Made by a program: the position numbers and the translations under genes
Shown: positions 42,301 through 51,881 of the stretch, in pieces
How positions within the stretch are numbered: the stretch's first letter is position 1
Layout of the letters: every line of letters begins with the position of its first letter
The notes under the pieces: model-generated
What the model was told of the DNA's origin: nothing
Databases searched by the model: none
Seen by the model: only the letters and a program-made list of their open reading frames with translations
From: CAVVIO01 sp963748095
Lineage (GTDB): Bacteria > Bacteroidota > Bacteroidia > Bacteroidales > UBA10428
DNA length: 64,000 bases
Reading direction: 5' to 3'
NCBI GenBank assembly: GCA_963748095.1
Contig: CAVVIO010000020.1
Coordinates: 1 to 64,000, forward strand

Positions 42301-43149
42301 TTAGGATGCCATTATCCGGTTAAGCTGCTCCATATCCAGATTGGTGGATATCCCGGTGGGATGCCAGTGTTTCGCGCATCCTGAATAATTCAGCAATACA
42401 CATTGTACCGGCAAACCCTGCGAACGGACCTTCCAGCCCCCGGCCAGCAGGCACGGAACGCAGGCTACCCCTACAATGGCGCAATTCTCCGGAAGTATCG
42501 ATCCTGATGAATGGGCAAACATGTTCGATTCGTGCAAAAGTATCTTCACTTTGTAGCCTTTTCTTTTACCCTCCTCGTTTACTTTGTATACATTGCATTG
42601 ATTGTTGCATTCAGCGCAGGAAATTCCCGATGTATCGGTTACAGCCTTGCAGTTGTGGCCCTTTCCGGCCCGCATGCAACCCGGAACGAATACAGTCCGG
42701 TCATCACATTTCAGAAATTCATCCCGGTAAGCACGGTTCAGAATTTCAGCGCCGACCATATTCAGAAAATATTCACCGGTTCGTTTACCGGTTTGCAACA
42801 TGTCCTCTCGATTTTTCCTGGATTTGAGTGTGTTCTTAAATTTGGGAATAGTTGTTGTATACTCACCTAACTGATCCTGACAATAATCGATAAACCAATT
42901 GGTAAATAAGAGGATTTTCGGGAATTCAATTTTCATTTCATCGGACCGGGTTTTCCAGAAATTATACCAGTTTCTTAACTGATGTGCTTCGTGATAATAT
43001 TCACCTCCTGCATGCAGCCACCTTAACCATTTGTGATAATTTTCTGCATTTATGGTTGCTTTGTTGTCCGTTTCATCCAATCCGTATGGGAAAAATTGTG
43101 TGAGTATCCATCCTTTGCACCGGTCAGCCTGATTTTTAAAAGATTCCAT
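42301..43149 (-). CDS. DUF116-like cysteine-rich protein
   Basis: A 282-aa protein: helical N-terminal half, then a cysteine-rich half with VFVPGCMRAGKGHNCKAV, CAECNNQCNVYKV, VGVACVPCLLAGGWK and VLLNYSGCAKHW. The order (CxxCxxxC, GVACxxEL-type loop, xxGC end) is that of DUF116, likely a metal or Fe-S protein of unknown role. Length is compatible with the family. Its start overlaps the small gene upstream by 14 nt, suggesting they act together. Confidence 0.72.
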   Translation of the reverse strand: MESFKNQADRCKGWILTQFFPYGLDETDNKATINAENYHKWLRWLHAGGEYYHEAHQLRNWYNFWKTRSDEMKIEFPKILLFTNWFIDYCQDQLGEYTTTIPKFKNTLKSRKNREDMLQTGKRTGEYFLNMVGAEILNRAYRDEFLKCDDRTVFVPGCMRAGKGHNCKAVTDTSGISCAECNNQCNVYKVNEEGKRKGYKVKILLHESNMFAHSSGSILPENCAIVGVACVPCLLAGGWKVRSQGLPVQCVLLNYSGCAKHWHPTGISTNLDMEQLNRIMAS

Positions 43150-43459
43150 TATTTATGGTACGCAGGTAATTCAGTAAATTCAGAACTTTTTCCGTAACAG
43201 TTGTCAGGCGGATGCTGTAACCGGCATAATATTTCCACAATACTCCCTGTGTCAGCAGTTCGATCAGTAATTCATATCGTGATTTTTGAATTTGTCCGTT
43301 GGTGAAAGAAAAAGCAAGGAAAATATCCATAACAGATCCCATTTCCGCTTCACCTTTGGACATAACAAAGTCGGTAATCCCGGAAATTTTCATGTAATAA
43401 TTTCCGGCCGTTTTTCCATCTTCTGCGATCAGATAAGTCGGGATATCTGTTTTTCTCAT
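43136..43459 (-). CDS. Small protein of unknown function upstream of the DUF116-like gene
   Basis: A 107-aa soluble protein starting MRKTDIPTYLIAEDGKTAGN (start chosen at the internal Met; the frame is open to 43519). Mixed alpha/beta, with TNGQIQKSRYELLIELLTQGVLWKYYAGYS. Overlaps the DUF116-like gene by 14 nt. No family recognised. Confidence 0.6.
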   Translation of the reverse strand: MRKTDIPTYLIAEDGKTAGNYYMKISGITDFVMSKGEAEMGSVMDIFLAFSFTNGQIQKSRYELLIELLTQGVLWKYYAGYSIRLTTVTEKVLNLLNYLRTINNGIF

Positions 43460-43624
43460 TGTAAAAATTGTATTAACTTTCAGGGAAACAGGTTCATATT
43501 GTGAACATCTGATATTCAAAAGTATAACGTTCCCGAAAAGGAAAACAGTAAAATTAGGTGAACAGAATGTATTTACCGGTGAATAGCATAAAATCCAAAA
43601 TGATTGTCAAAACTGAATAAAACC

Positions 43625-44504
43625 ATGCCTTGGGTAAATTATCACTCGCATTGTAATTTTTGTGATGGTTCGCATGAACCGGAAAGGTATGTGCTGGAAG
43701 CATTGAAAAAAGATTTCCCTGCTTACGGTTTTTCATCGCATGCACCGCTACCATTCCCCACAGATTGGAGTATTCCCGAAGACAGGTTCGGGGCATATCT
43801 TTCGGAAATTAACAGGATAAAACAAAAATACAGTAACAGAATTCAGGTGTATCTGGGACTGGAGGTCGATTTTATTCCCGGATTAACCGGGATAAAAAAG
43901 TTATTATCCAACGGCATAAATATGGATTACCAGATCGGATCGGTTCATTTCATTGACGGATTTGCAAACGGAGATCCCTGGTCGTTTGATGGGAATATTG
44001 AAGCATTTCAAAAGGGTTTTGAACAAATCTTTCATAATAACGGACGAAGAATGGTGAGTCGCTATTATGAATTGGTCCGGCAAATGATAGAGGAAGATAC
44101 ACCTGAAATAATCGGCCATCTGGATAAAATTAAAATGCACAATCATATTCATAAATACATGAATGAAAACGATACGTGGTACAAAAAAGAAGTGGAAGAG
44201 ACCCTGAAATCAATAAAGAAATCAGATGCTGTTGTAGAGATAAATACAAGGGGGTATTATAAAAATAACCGGCCCGAACTGTTATATCCGGCCGAATGGA
44301 TACTGGAGCTGCTAAAACAAAAAAACATCAGGATAATGATAAATGCCGACGCACATCATCCGGATGAAGTGGATGCCGGATTTGTATACGCGGCAGAAAT
44401 TTTAAAAAAAATTAGGTTTCAAATATATTTGGGCGTTGTTCGACGGAGAATGGAGATCTTACAGGTTCGATGAAAAGGGTATAAAGATGGGAGAAGTGTA
44501 TTAA
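43625..44504 (+). pseudogene. Histidinol-phosphatase-like PHP protein, frameshift near the 3' end
   Basis: A PHP-domain phosphoesterase of the HisK group (histidinol-phosphate to histidinol). Metal ligands NYHSHCNFCDG, FSSHAPLPF, GLEVDFIPG, IGSVHFIDG, IGHLDKIKMHN, NADAHHPDEV. The frame changes at a run of eight As (about 44404): seven As would give ILKKLGFKYIWALFDGEWRS to MGEVY, ending at 44504, whereas the literal frame stops at 44473. The frame opens at TTG 43604; ATG 43625 is the better start. A homopolymer error is likely, so the gene may be intact in life. Confidence 0.82.
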
Positions 44505-44983
44505 TAACTTACTTTTTTAAGCAATTGACCATTCTGATCATAATAAATCCAGTCGCCTTTTCTGCTGTTATTCAGGTAGGTGCCTTTCTCTTTCATGTTT
44601 CCGTTTAAGTAGTAAGAGATAAACTCACCATTTACGGAATCGTTCCGGAAATTCACAATATATGTTTTATTTCCCTGTTCGTTCCTGAATTCCCACTTGT
44701 CGACCAGATTGTTATTGTTATAATTACCCTGACTTTTAATTTTTCCATTATCGTAATAACAGACAGCCCTGCCATTTAATCGACCGTTGAGATAAGTGAA
44801 TTTATATTTGACGTTTTCAGAATTCCGGTATAAAATATAACAGGTTCCGGTATAAGGTTCCATATCCCCTTTCAGGCATAACATGTCCGAATCGAGATCT
44901 TCTTCTGTAATGATCACTTTATTGTTATTACAGGAAGCCAGAGATATTAAAATTACCAGAAAGATGAGTTTAAAACTATTCAT
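44501..44983 (-). CDS. YwqK/MORN-like repeat lipoprotein
   Basis: A 160-aa lipoprotein (MNSFKLIFLVILISLASC, Cys residue 18) chosen at this ATG; the frame is open further, to 45121, but that part has no signal. The mature part has at least four MORN/YwqK-like repeats (YLNGRLNGRAVCYYDNGKIK; FRNDSVNGEFISYYLNGNMK; YLNNSRKGDWIYYDQNGQLL). These are commonly called 'toxin-antitoxin system YwqK family antitoxin', though exported and without a toxin here. Convergent with the PHP gene. Confidence 0.8.
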   Translation of the reverse strand: MNSFKLIFLVILISLASCNNNKVIITEEDLDSDMLCLKGDMEPYTGTCYILYRNSENVKYKFTYLNGRLNGRAVCYYDNGKIKSQGNYNNNNLVDKWEFRNEQGNKTYIVNFRNDSVNGEFISYYLNGNMKEKGTYLNNSRKGDWIYYDQNGQLLKKVSY

Positions 44984-45174
44984 TATTTTATAGTTGACAT
45001 TTCTGAATAGTAAACGGATACAGTTTCCGGCAGTTATTCTAAATTGATAAATACCTGTTTTTAGGGTATAAGCGACATAAAAAACAGGATAAATAAATTT
45101 ATCGGAATTAAGGACATGCAATTAATGCTGTTATACCTGAAGGCAGGTTAATTCCAACTTCAGGTTACTGAAGA

Positions 45175-45618
45175 TCAATCCCGGAGACCTTCTTCCCTGG
45201 TCCATGAAGTTTCACGCCCCAGGAATCTCATTCCCAGCACATAACCTTTTATTTTTAATACATTGGGATCATCTTCAAACCACATATAACAATCGTAAGT
45301 TTTACCGGTATCAGGATCGTAGATTGTACCTTCTTCCCACTGTTTCTCATCATTGTTGAATTTAAATCCTTTCAGAATTTGCATGCCTAGTAATCTGTTG
45401 TCACGGAGGCTTTCGTCAGGATTATGGATATCTCTTTTATCCGTATCGTTTTTCAGCCATTCTATCTTTCCGTAATACATACCATTTGTGGCTTTGAAAA
45501 TTTTAATCTGGGAAGTGCCTTTTTCTGTCAACCAGTAACCCAGAACTTTTTTTTCCTGGCTGAATCCGACGATTGTTGCCAATAACAAAATACTAATTAA
45601 CAATGATATTCTTTTCAT
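45175..45618 (-). CDS. DUF2147 domain-containing protein
   Basis: A 147-aa exported protein (signal peptide to about residue 20, VGFSQ). The DUF2147 pattern is evident: VLGYWLTEKGTSQIKIFK, YYGKIEWLK, DNRLLGMQILKGFKF, GTIYDPDTGKTYDCYMWFED, LKIKGYVLGMRFLGRETSW. Members are periplasmic beta-barrel-like proteins of unknown ligand. Solitary, near the YwqK-like lipoprotein gene. Confidence 0.9.
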   Translation of the reverse strand: MKRISLLISILLLATIVGFSQEKKVLGYWLTEKGTSQIKIFKATNGMYYGKIEWLKNDTDKRDIHNPDESLRDNRLLGMQILKGFKFNNDEKQWEEGTIYDPDTGKTYDCYMWFEDDPNVLKIKGYVLGMRFLGRETSWTREEGLRD

Positions 45619-45747
45619 AACAGGTAAATTAGGATTAATAATCAGTCAGAAATATAAATCTTTTTTTTATTAATTCCTAACTTATATAATTCATATAATA
45701 TTGTGATTGAATTATGCCGATGATAAAATAAGGGGAAAAATAATTAA

Positions 45748-46236
45748 TTACTTTCTGATATAAGTTATAAATGAATAGGATACCCCAGCTTTTTCATCAT
45801 ATTCACAATTGATATGTTCCACTTCATTCCATTCGTTGGTATTAATTTCGGGGAAGAAAGTATCTGCGTCAAAATTTTTATGTACCCGTGTGAGGTAAAG
45901 TTTATTGGCAAGCTGTAAAAATTGTTTATAAATAGATCCGCCGCCGATTATAAAGCTTTCATTATCATCACATTTTTCAAGCGCGTCTTCTATCGACCAC
46001 GCCATGGTACATCCTTCAAACCGATCGTTCGTATTATCAGAGATAACAATATTCTTTCGTTTAGGTAATGCTCCGTTGGGCAATGAAGTAAACGTATTTT
46101 TACCCATGATCACTGTTTTACCAGTTGTTATCCGTTTAAAGCGTTTCAGATCTTCCGAAATATGCCACAACAAGCGGTTATCTTTTCCAATGGCATTATT
46201 TTCGGCAATAGCTACAATGATGGAAATATTTTTCAT
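45748..46236 (-). CDS. folA: Dihydrofolate reductase
   Basis: A 162-aa DHFR reducing dihydrofolate with NADPH. N-terminal IVAIAENNAIGKDNRLLWHISEDLKRF (the W-H-I-S-E-D core carries the catalytic Glu), TTGKTVIMGKNTFTSLP, FIIGGGSIYKQFLQLA, and ADTFFPEI. It is encoded 11 nt downstream of thyA; DHFR regenerates the folate consumed by thymidylate synthase. Confidence 0.96.
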   Translation of the reverse strand: MKNISIIVAIAENNAIGKDNRLLWHISEDLKRFKRITTGKTVIMGKNTFTSLPNGALPKRKNIVISDNTNDRFEGCTMAWSIEDALEKCDDNESFIIGGGSIYKQFLQLANKLYLTRVHKNFDADTFFPEINTNEWNEVEHINCEYDEKAGVSYSFITYIRK

Positions 46237-46247
46237 GAATGATCTTT

Positions 46248-47042
46248 TTATACAGAAATTTCTCCTTTGATATGAGGATGAGGGTTGTAGTTTTCAAGCG
46301 TAAAATCGGCGTAAGTAAAATCGAAAATATTTTTAATCTCAGGATTCAGATTCATTAAAGGCAATTCGCGGGGTTCGCGTGTAAGCTGCAGTTTCACCTG
46401 TTCCATATGATTCAGGTAAATATGGCCGTCGCCAATAGTATGTACGAACTCTCCCGGTTGTAAACCGGTTGCCTGCGCCACCATCATTAGCAGGAGGGAA
46501 TAGGAAGCGATGTTGAAAGGCACACCCAGGAAAATATCGGCACTACGCTGGTAAAGCTGGCAGGAAAGTTTACCTTCAGCTACATAAAACTGAAACAAAA
46601 TGTGACAGGGGGGCAGCGCCATTTTATCCAGATCGCCTACATTCCATGCGCTTACAATATGTCGGCGTGAATTGGGATTGGTTTTAATAGAATTAATAAC
46701 CCGTGATATCTGGTCTATATGTTTTCCATCGGGAGTTGTCCAGGATCGCCACTGATATCCGTAAATCCTTCCGAGGTTTCCGTTTTCATCCGCCCACTCA
46801 TTCCATATTTTCACCCCGTTATCGTTCAGGTAACCGGTATTTGTATTTCCCTGGAGAAACCAGAGTAACTCGTGGATGATTGATTTTAAATGAAGCTTCT
46901 TTGTTGTTAACATTGGAAAACCATCAGCCAGGTCAAAACGCATTTGGTAACCGAAAACGCTTAGTGTTCCCGTACCTGTGCGGTCATCTTTTTTTACTCC
47001 CTTATCCAGTACATGATCAAGTAATTCAAGGTATTGCTTCAT
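46248..47042 (-). CDS. thyA: Thymidylate synthase
   Basis: A 264-aa enzyme making dTMP from dUMP with methylene-THF, the same length as the E. coli protein. Motifs: DRTGTGTLSVFG, ELLWFLQGNTN, WRSW, catalytic Cys in ALPPCHILFQFYV, QRSADIFLGVPFNIASY, DGHIYLNHMEQ. Forms an operon with folA. Confidence 0.97.
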   Translation of the reverse strand: MKQYLELLDHVLDKGVKKDDRTGTGTLSVFGYQMRFDLADGFPMLTTKKLHLKSIIHELLWFLQGNTNTGYLNDNGVKIWNEWADENGNLGRIYGYQWRSWTTPDGKHIDQISRVINSIKTNPNSRRHIVSAWNVGDLDKMALPPCHILFQFYVAEGKLSCQLYQRSADIFLGVPFNIASYSLLLMMVAQATGLQPGEFVHTIGDGHIYLNHMEQVKLQLTREPRELPLMNLNPEIKNIFDFTYADFTLENYNPHPHIKGEISV

Positions 47043-47229
47043 TTCAATAATTTGATATATATTCGACGGGAAGAATCCATTTTTGATATCTGTGTAAAAA
47101 TAGTAAAGTTCACAATCAGGAAAAAGATAAAAGCGATATGGTTATTCACAGGTGTTAATTACTTTTATGTTTTTAACACTTTTAGTAGGTTCAAATTTTA
47201 GTATTTTTGATAAATTACAGAGGTTTTAA

Positions 47230-48330
47230 ATGAATAAAACAGTTCGATATATCTTAATAATACTGGGGATCATCCTGACGGGATTCATTCTTTGGTATTT
47301 TAAGAGTATTGTCATATATATTATTGCCTCTCTGATTTTATCACTGATGGGACGGCCGGTGGTCCAATTCCTCGGTAAAATACGTATAGGGAAATTTGTT
47401 TTGCCCAAGGCATTAAGAGCTTTTTTGGGGCTTATCGTACTTTGGGTTTCTTTTTTTACATTTTTCAGGATTTTTATTCCTCTTATCGCCCAGGAAGCAA
47501 ATTCACTTTCACAGATCAACATTCAAAAACTTATTTCCGATCTGAATGACCCTATCCTGCGGATCGAACATTTTATTAATGATTTTAAGTTAACTGCCGA
47601 AACTTCGCTTGAAACCTACCTGACAAATAAAATGATGTCGATTCTGAATATTTCTCTGTTCTCGAACTTGTTCGGCACACTGGCCAGCCTTTTGGGAAAT
47701 ATTTTTGTTGCCATTTTCGCGATTTCATTCATCACTTTCTTTTTTTTGAGAGATGAAAAATTATTTGCAGAATCAATTTTGTTGTTGATCCCCGATAAAA
47801 ACGCTGAATCATTTCGTCATGCACTAAGTTCGATAAGGCGGTTGTTGATGCGTTACTTTATTGGAATTATGGGTGAAGTTACCGGTATTATAATTTTAGT
47901 AACTATAGGGTTGACAATCGTGGGTGTGGGATTCCGGCATAGTCTCCTAATCGGGCTTTTAGCCGGCATATTGAATATTATTCCATACCTTGGTCCTTTA
48001 ATAGGTGCTTCTCTGGGAGTGTTTTTGGGAATGGCTACCCATCTGAACCTGAACTTTTATCATGAATTGCTTCCACTGGCGGGTTATATGATCATTGTTT
48101 TTAGTATTGTACAGGTTATAGACAATATATTGTTTCAGCCGCTTATTTATTCGAGCAGTGTACAGGCACACCCGCTTGAAATTTTCCTCGTGATCCTGAT
48201 TGCGGGAAGTATGGCGGGAATTGTCGGAATGATCGTAGCAATCCCTTCATACACCATTCTCAGGGTATTTGCAAAAGAATTTTTTAATAAATTTAAAGTC
48301 ATTAAGAAGCTGACCGAAAATATTCCATAA
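47230..48330 (+). CDS. AI-2E family permease
   Basis: A 366-aa polytopic membrane protein of the AI-2E (TqsA/YdiK-like) family. About eight TM helices lie in the typical clusters: pairs at the N-terminus, then SFITFFFLRDEKL, the re-entrant MGEVTGIIILVTIGL, GLLAGILNIIPYLGPLIGASLGVFLG and IVQVIDNILFQPLIY. The conserved PYLGP and Q-x-x-DN signatures are present. Transported substrate unknown. Eleven nt before the PKD gene. Confidence 0.9.
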   Translation: MNKTVRYILIILGIILTGFILWYFKSIVIYIIASLILSLMGRPVVQFLGKIRIGKFVLPKALRAFLGLIVLWVSFFTFFRIFIPLIAQEANSLSQINIQKLISDLNDPILRIEHFINDFKLTAETSLETYLTNKMMSILNISLFSNLFGTLASLLGNIFVAIFAISFITFFFLRDEKLFAESILLLIPDKNAESFRHALSSIRRLLMRYFIGIMGEVTGIIILVTIGLTIVGVGFRHSLLIGLLAGILNIIPYLGPLIGASLGVFLGMATHLNLNFYHELLPLAGYMIIVFSIVQVIDNILFQPLIYSSSVQAHPLEIFLVILIAGSMAGIVGMIVAIPSYTILRVFAKEFFNKFKVIKKLTENIP

Positions 48331-48340
48331 AAATGAATGA

Positions 48341-49684
48341 ATGAAAAAAACTTATAAATTCATATTATTATTCCTGTTTTCTTTAAGTCCTGTTTATCTG
48401 TACTCCCAGGTTGACTTTAAAGCCGATACAACCGAAGGGTGTACACCGTTAACAGTCAAATTTTCCTACTTCACGACAGCAGCTTATACTATCGATTCGC
48501 TTTACTGGGATTTCGGCAACGGGCAGACCAGTAAATCACTCGATCCGCCACCTGTTACTTATACTAATCCAGGTGATTATGCGGTAACTATGGTGGTGAA
48601 TGACGGGGGTGATATTTTCCTGACAAAAACCGATTATATTGTAGTACACCGCACGGTAAGCGCCGCATTCAATTTTGCCGATACGCTTCCTGCCTACACA
48701 CATACTGTCATCTTCAGACACCAGGACCAGACCTTTGATCCTGCAGCCACTTATTCATTCGAATGGAATTTTGATGACGGTACTACCGGCACCGGCCGTT
48801 CCAATCTGCATTCTTTCCCGGATCCGGGAAATTATAATGTACAGTTTAAAGTAAGCGATAGTTACGGATGCAGCGATTCAGTGCAACAAACCGTGAATGT
48901 AGCCGGTGATATACGCGAACAATATATCCAGGCAAGTGATGTCGAAGGTTGTGATACCCTGGCAGTTAAATTTAGTTATACCGGATCCACTAGTACTATA
49001 ACTTCTGTTTTATGGAATTTCGGGAATGGTGAAACCAGTACTCTGATGGACCCTGATTCGGTAGTGTATACTGATCCGGGTCTTTACACAGTGACAATGG
49101 TGATAAACAATGATACCGCTAATCCAATTGTGAAGTACCGATTTATTCATGTTCACGATGTGGTGAAAGCTTTGTTTGAATTTCAAAAGACTGACGTAAA
49201 ATATGGCTATAACTTTACCCACCTCGATCAGGGGAATGATACTTCGGCTACATATAATTACCAATGGAATTTTGGAGATGGCGCAACATTTACGGGTCCC
49301 GATGCAACGCATACATATGCTGATACGGGTTTGTATTTAGTAAGATTAACGGTTTCGGATAATTACACTTGTTCCGACACAAAGACTCAGCGCCTTTTTG
49401 TGACCGATGAAATAGTAATCCAGAATGTGTTTACCCCAAATGAAGATGGGAAAAACGATTATTTCGAAATTATTCCCAAAACAGATGTAATACTTGCTTT
49501 TTATGTTTACAGCCGGACAGGTGTTCTGGTTTACAGCATAAAATCGCCCAAAATAATATGGGATGGAAGAACCAGTAATGGTGTAAAACTTAGCTCCGGA
49601 ATTTATTATTATGTAATTCAGTCACTGGAAGGTGACACGCAGGGATTGTATAACAAATCAGGATTTATTTATTTATACAGATAA
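48341..49684 (+). CDS. PKD-repeat secreted protein with type IX sorting domain
   Basis: A 447-aa exported protein (signal peptide to about residue 22, YLYSQ). Four PKD beta-sandwich repeats, recognisable by YWDFGNGQTS, FEWNFDDGTTGTG, LWNFGNGETS and YQWNFGDGATFTG. They are followed by a C-terminal gliding-motility-type sorting domain (VFTPNEDGKNDYFEIIP...GIYYYVIQS) like those exported by the type IX system (CHU_C). Likely cell-surface or adhesive. Whether the T9SS genes exist cannot be seen here. Confidence 0.9.
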   Translation: MKKTYKFILLFLFSLSPVYLYSQVDFKADTTEGCTPLTVKFSYFTTAAYTIDSLYWDFGNGQTSKSLDPPPVTYTNPGDYAVTMVVNDGGDIFLTKTDYIVVHRTVSAAFNFADTLPAYTHTVIFRHQDQTFDPAATYSFEWNFDDGTTGTGRSNLHSFPDPGNYNVQFKVSDSYGCSDSVQQTVNVAGDIREQYIQASDVEGCDTLAVKFSYTGSTSTITSVLWNFGNGETSTLMDPDSVVYTDPGLYTVTMVINNDTANPIVKYRFIHVHDVVKALFEFQKTDVKYGYNFTHLDQGNDTSATYNYQWNFGDGATFTGPDATHTYADTGLYLVRLTVSDNYTCSDTKTQRLFVTDEIVIQNVFTPNEDGKNDYFEIIPKTDVILAFYVYSRTGVLVYSIKSPKIIWDGRTSNGVKLSSGIYYYVIQSLEGDTQGLYNKSGFIYLYR

Positions 49685-49766
49685 CTTAATTCAAAACAGG
49701 ATTCATAATATTTACAAAATGATAATAAACCTGCTTGATTTATTTATCTGATTAAAATCAATGAGT

Positions 49767-51383
49767 TCAGGCTCGTTTTTCTTTTCCGGCTATTATTATT
49801 CTTACAAGTAGAGTTAATAACACCAACACTGAAAAGAATTTAGCAAGTCGTGCCAGGTAATCACCATGTTTCACATAAAAGGTAATTTTATCATTTGCAT
49901 TGAGCGTGCCTTTTAGAGCCCCCCTTTTCCACCAGGTGAGTTTTTGAAGTACTTCTCCACGCTGATCGATTAAGCTGGAAATACCGGTGTTTGCCGAACG
50001 TGCAATCGACCGTCGTGTTTCAATAGCCCTGATACTCGATAAACTGTTGTGTTGCCGATATCCCGGAGTATTCCCCCACCAGCCGTCATTGGTAATAACA
50101 AAAATTAAATTAGCGCCGGCATGTTTAATGTAATCCGTCACGTATTCACCATACACCGATTCGTAACAAATTACGGGAGCAACCCTGACTGAATCCTGCG
50201 GGGATAAAAATGTCTCGCGGTATTTTTGTGTTCCGTTACTGCGAAAAGTACCCCCCAGATGTAGTGTCAGTTTTTTAAGGAATTTCAGGTATTGGGGATA
50301 TGGCATTTTTTCCACGCCAACCACCAGTTTCGATTTATGATAGACTGGGATTTTACCGGTTGAGTCGAGTTGAATGGCCGAATTAAACATATCGTAATAA
50401 TAAGGAGTTCCCTGTAATTTCATGGCTGTGGGCGTTAAAGTGTCACCAGGATTGTATTTTTTATAACTGGTTATTCCTACCACAAATTTAGCCCCCGGAT
50501 ACTTTTTCAGAAATTGCTGCACCAACTGAATATCCGGCACAAAATGAATCTGATCGAGCCAGATGTTATCATTAATAGAAGTTTCGGGTGCCACAAAATA
50601 ATCCACCGAACTGTCAGCATATTCACCGGCTATATTTAACAGATCCCTGGTTTGTTGAAGACTGGGAATTGCTACGAATTTTTCATACGGGTCTACATTG
50701 GGCTGTATCACTACCACTTTTTCGGGCCATTTTTTTTCTTTGTAGGTATAAAAACGGAAAAGCGATATCCCAATCGGGATAAGTATCAGAAGTATTGTAG
50801 CCAGCAGGATACCTCTGACATATTTCAGTTGCCGGTACTGAAGATATTTTTTTATACCTGTAAATATCAGGATATTGCATAATAATATCCAGAGTGTGCC
50901 GCCAAAAACGCCGGTTACTTCATACCATTGAATCAGTCGTATATTATAGGCAAAACCATTGCCAAGGGTTAACCAGGGCCAGGAAATTTCTCCATCAGTA
51001 TAGATTTTCTCAAACGACAGCCAGAATACGATCAATGCAAAATATCCCATTAACGGCCCCAGTTTTCTTTTAGTAATATGAAAAAGCCAGAAAGTAAGAG
51101 CCATTAAAAAGGTGTTTATAAGATTAGCCATAAGCAAACCGGCAAAGGTTGCGTTATAGATCCACCAGGTGGTTAAAATATTCCATACTAAAAATGTGAT
51201 ACTTCCAAATAAAAATATTTTAGAGGCGGGTAAACGGTCCTTATTTTCATCGAAATAATCTTCTACAAATAATAAGGGAACAAGAGCAAATAAAAGTATA
51301 AGTCCTGAACCCCATTCATACCAGCCTGCGCTTAATAATATGCCGCTGAAAACAGTATAAAGTAATATTTTTCTGGTTGACAT
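49767..51383 (-). CDS. lnt: Apolipoprotein N-acyltransferase
   Basis: A 538-aa inner-membrane enzyme adding the third acyl chain to lipoproteins, which this genome encodes in number. About eight N-terminal TM helices, then a nitrilase-like domain: catalytic Glu in FVAPETSIND, Lys in YHKSKLVVGVEKMPYPQY, Cys in APVICYESVYGEYV, plus VITNDGWWGNTPG and RSIARSANTGISSLID. Upstream 498 nt (51384-51881) hold no gene. Confidence 0.93.
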   Translation of the reverse strand: MSTRKILLYTVFSGILLSAGWYEWGSGLILLFALVPLLFVEDYFDENKDRLPASKIFLFGSITFLVWNILTTWWIYNATFAGLLMANLINTFLMALTFWLFHITKRKLGPLMGYFALIVFWLSFEKIYTDGEISWPWLTLGNGFAYNIRLIQWYEVTGVFGGTLWILLCNILIFTGIKKYLQYRQLKYVRGILLATILLILIPIGISLFRFYTYKEKKWPEKVVVIQPNVDPYEKFVAIPSLQQTRDLLNIAGEYADSSVDYFVAPETSINDNIWLDQIHFVPDIQLVQQFLKKYPGAKFVVGITSYKKYNPGDTLTPTAMKLQGTPYYYDMFNSAIQLDSTGKIPVYHKSKLVVGVEKMPYPQYLKFLKKLTLHLGGTFRSNGTQKYRETFLSPQDSVRVAPVICYESVYGEYVTDYIKHAGANLIFVITNDGWWGNTPGYRQHNSLSSIRAIETRRSIARSANTGISSLIDQRGEVLQKLTWWKRGALKGTLNANDKITFYVKHGDYLARLAKFFSVLVLLTLLVRIIIAGKEKRA

Positions 51384-51688
51384 TGTAAGTGAAATTTTGT
51401 TTATATCTCCCGGATATATTCCAGGTAAAATAATTGTAATCCATTAAGTTGTCACGGCATAGTAATCAGCATATTAAGTGTAATCAATAAGGAGATGTGA
51501 TAGCCGTGTAAAAAATAAATGCCAAATATAATGTAAATATAGATGCATATAATTTCCACTGAGATGAAAATGGACACTTGCAAATATTGGTAAAGATTAA
51601 GTATATTTAAAAATTGTTTGGGATTTAAGTCGGAAAGCTATTGTTATTTTCGTGAGTGACTTTTGTGTGTTTAAGAACAATTAGTTGC

Positions 51689-51713
51689 AGTATCAGAGTA
51701 ATTGTCTGATACT
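51689..51713. promoter_or_regulatory. Perfect inverted repeat upstream of the DUF5686 gene
   Basis: AGTATCAGA and TCTGATACT (9 bp) separated by 7 nt, in an otherwise featureless 498-nt gap. It could be a dimeric-regulator operator or a weak hairpin; there is no T run, so it is not a terminator. Confidence 0.4.
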
Positions 51714-51881
51714 TTAGCTAAATACAATTGTTTGAAATCTCATTAGATACTATTTGAGAAAAAAAGCAGTTTATTTAGCTGTCCGGATACTCATAATTGG
51801 AACGCGAGATAAGTGATCACGAAAAAAAACAAATGAATGAAATTGTTGTTATATTCTCATGAATTTTCCGGCGCTTGATTT

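Noticed and set aside
44501..44983. A toxin-antitoxin pair around the YwqK-like gene
   Set aside because: The protein is an exported MORN-like lipoprotein and no toxin gene adjoins; the family name is misleading.
47212..47219. TATTTTTG as promoter of the AI-2E permease gene
   Set aside because: It lies only 11 nt before the ATG, which would leave almost no leader and remove the purine-rich ribosome site.
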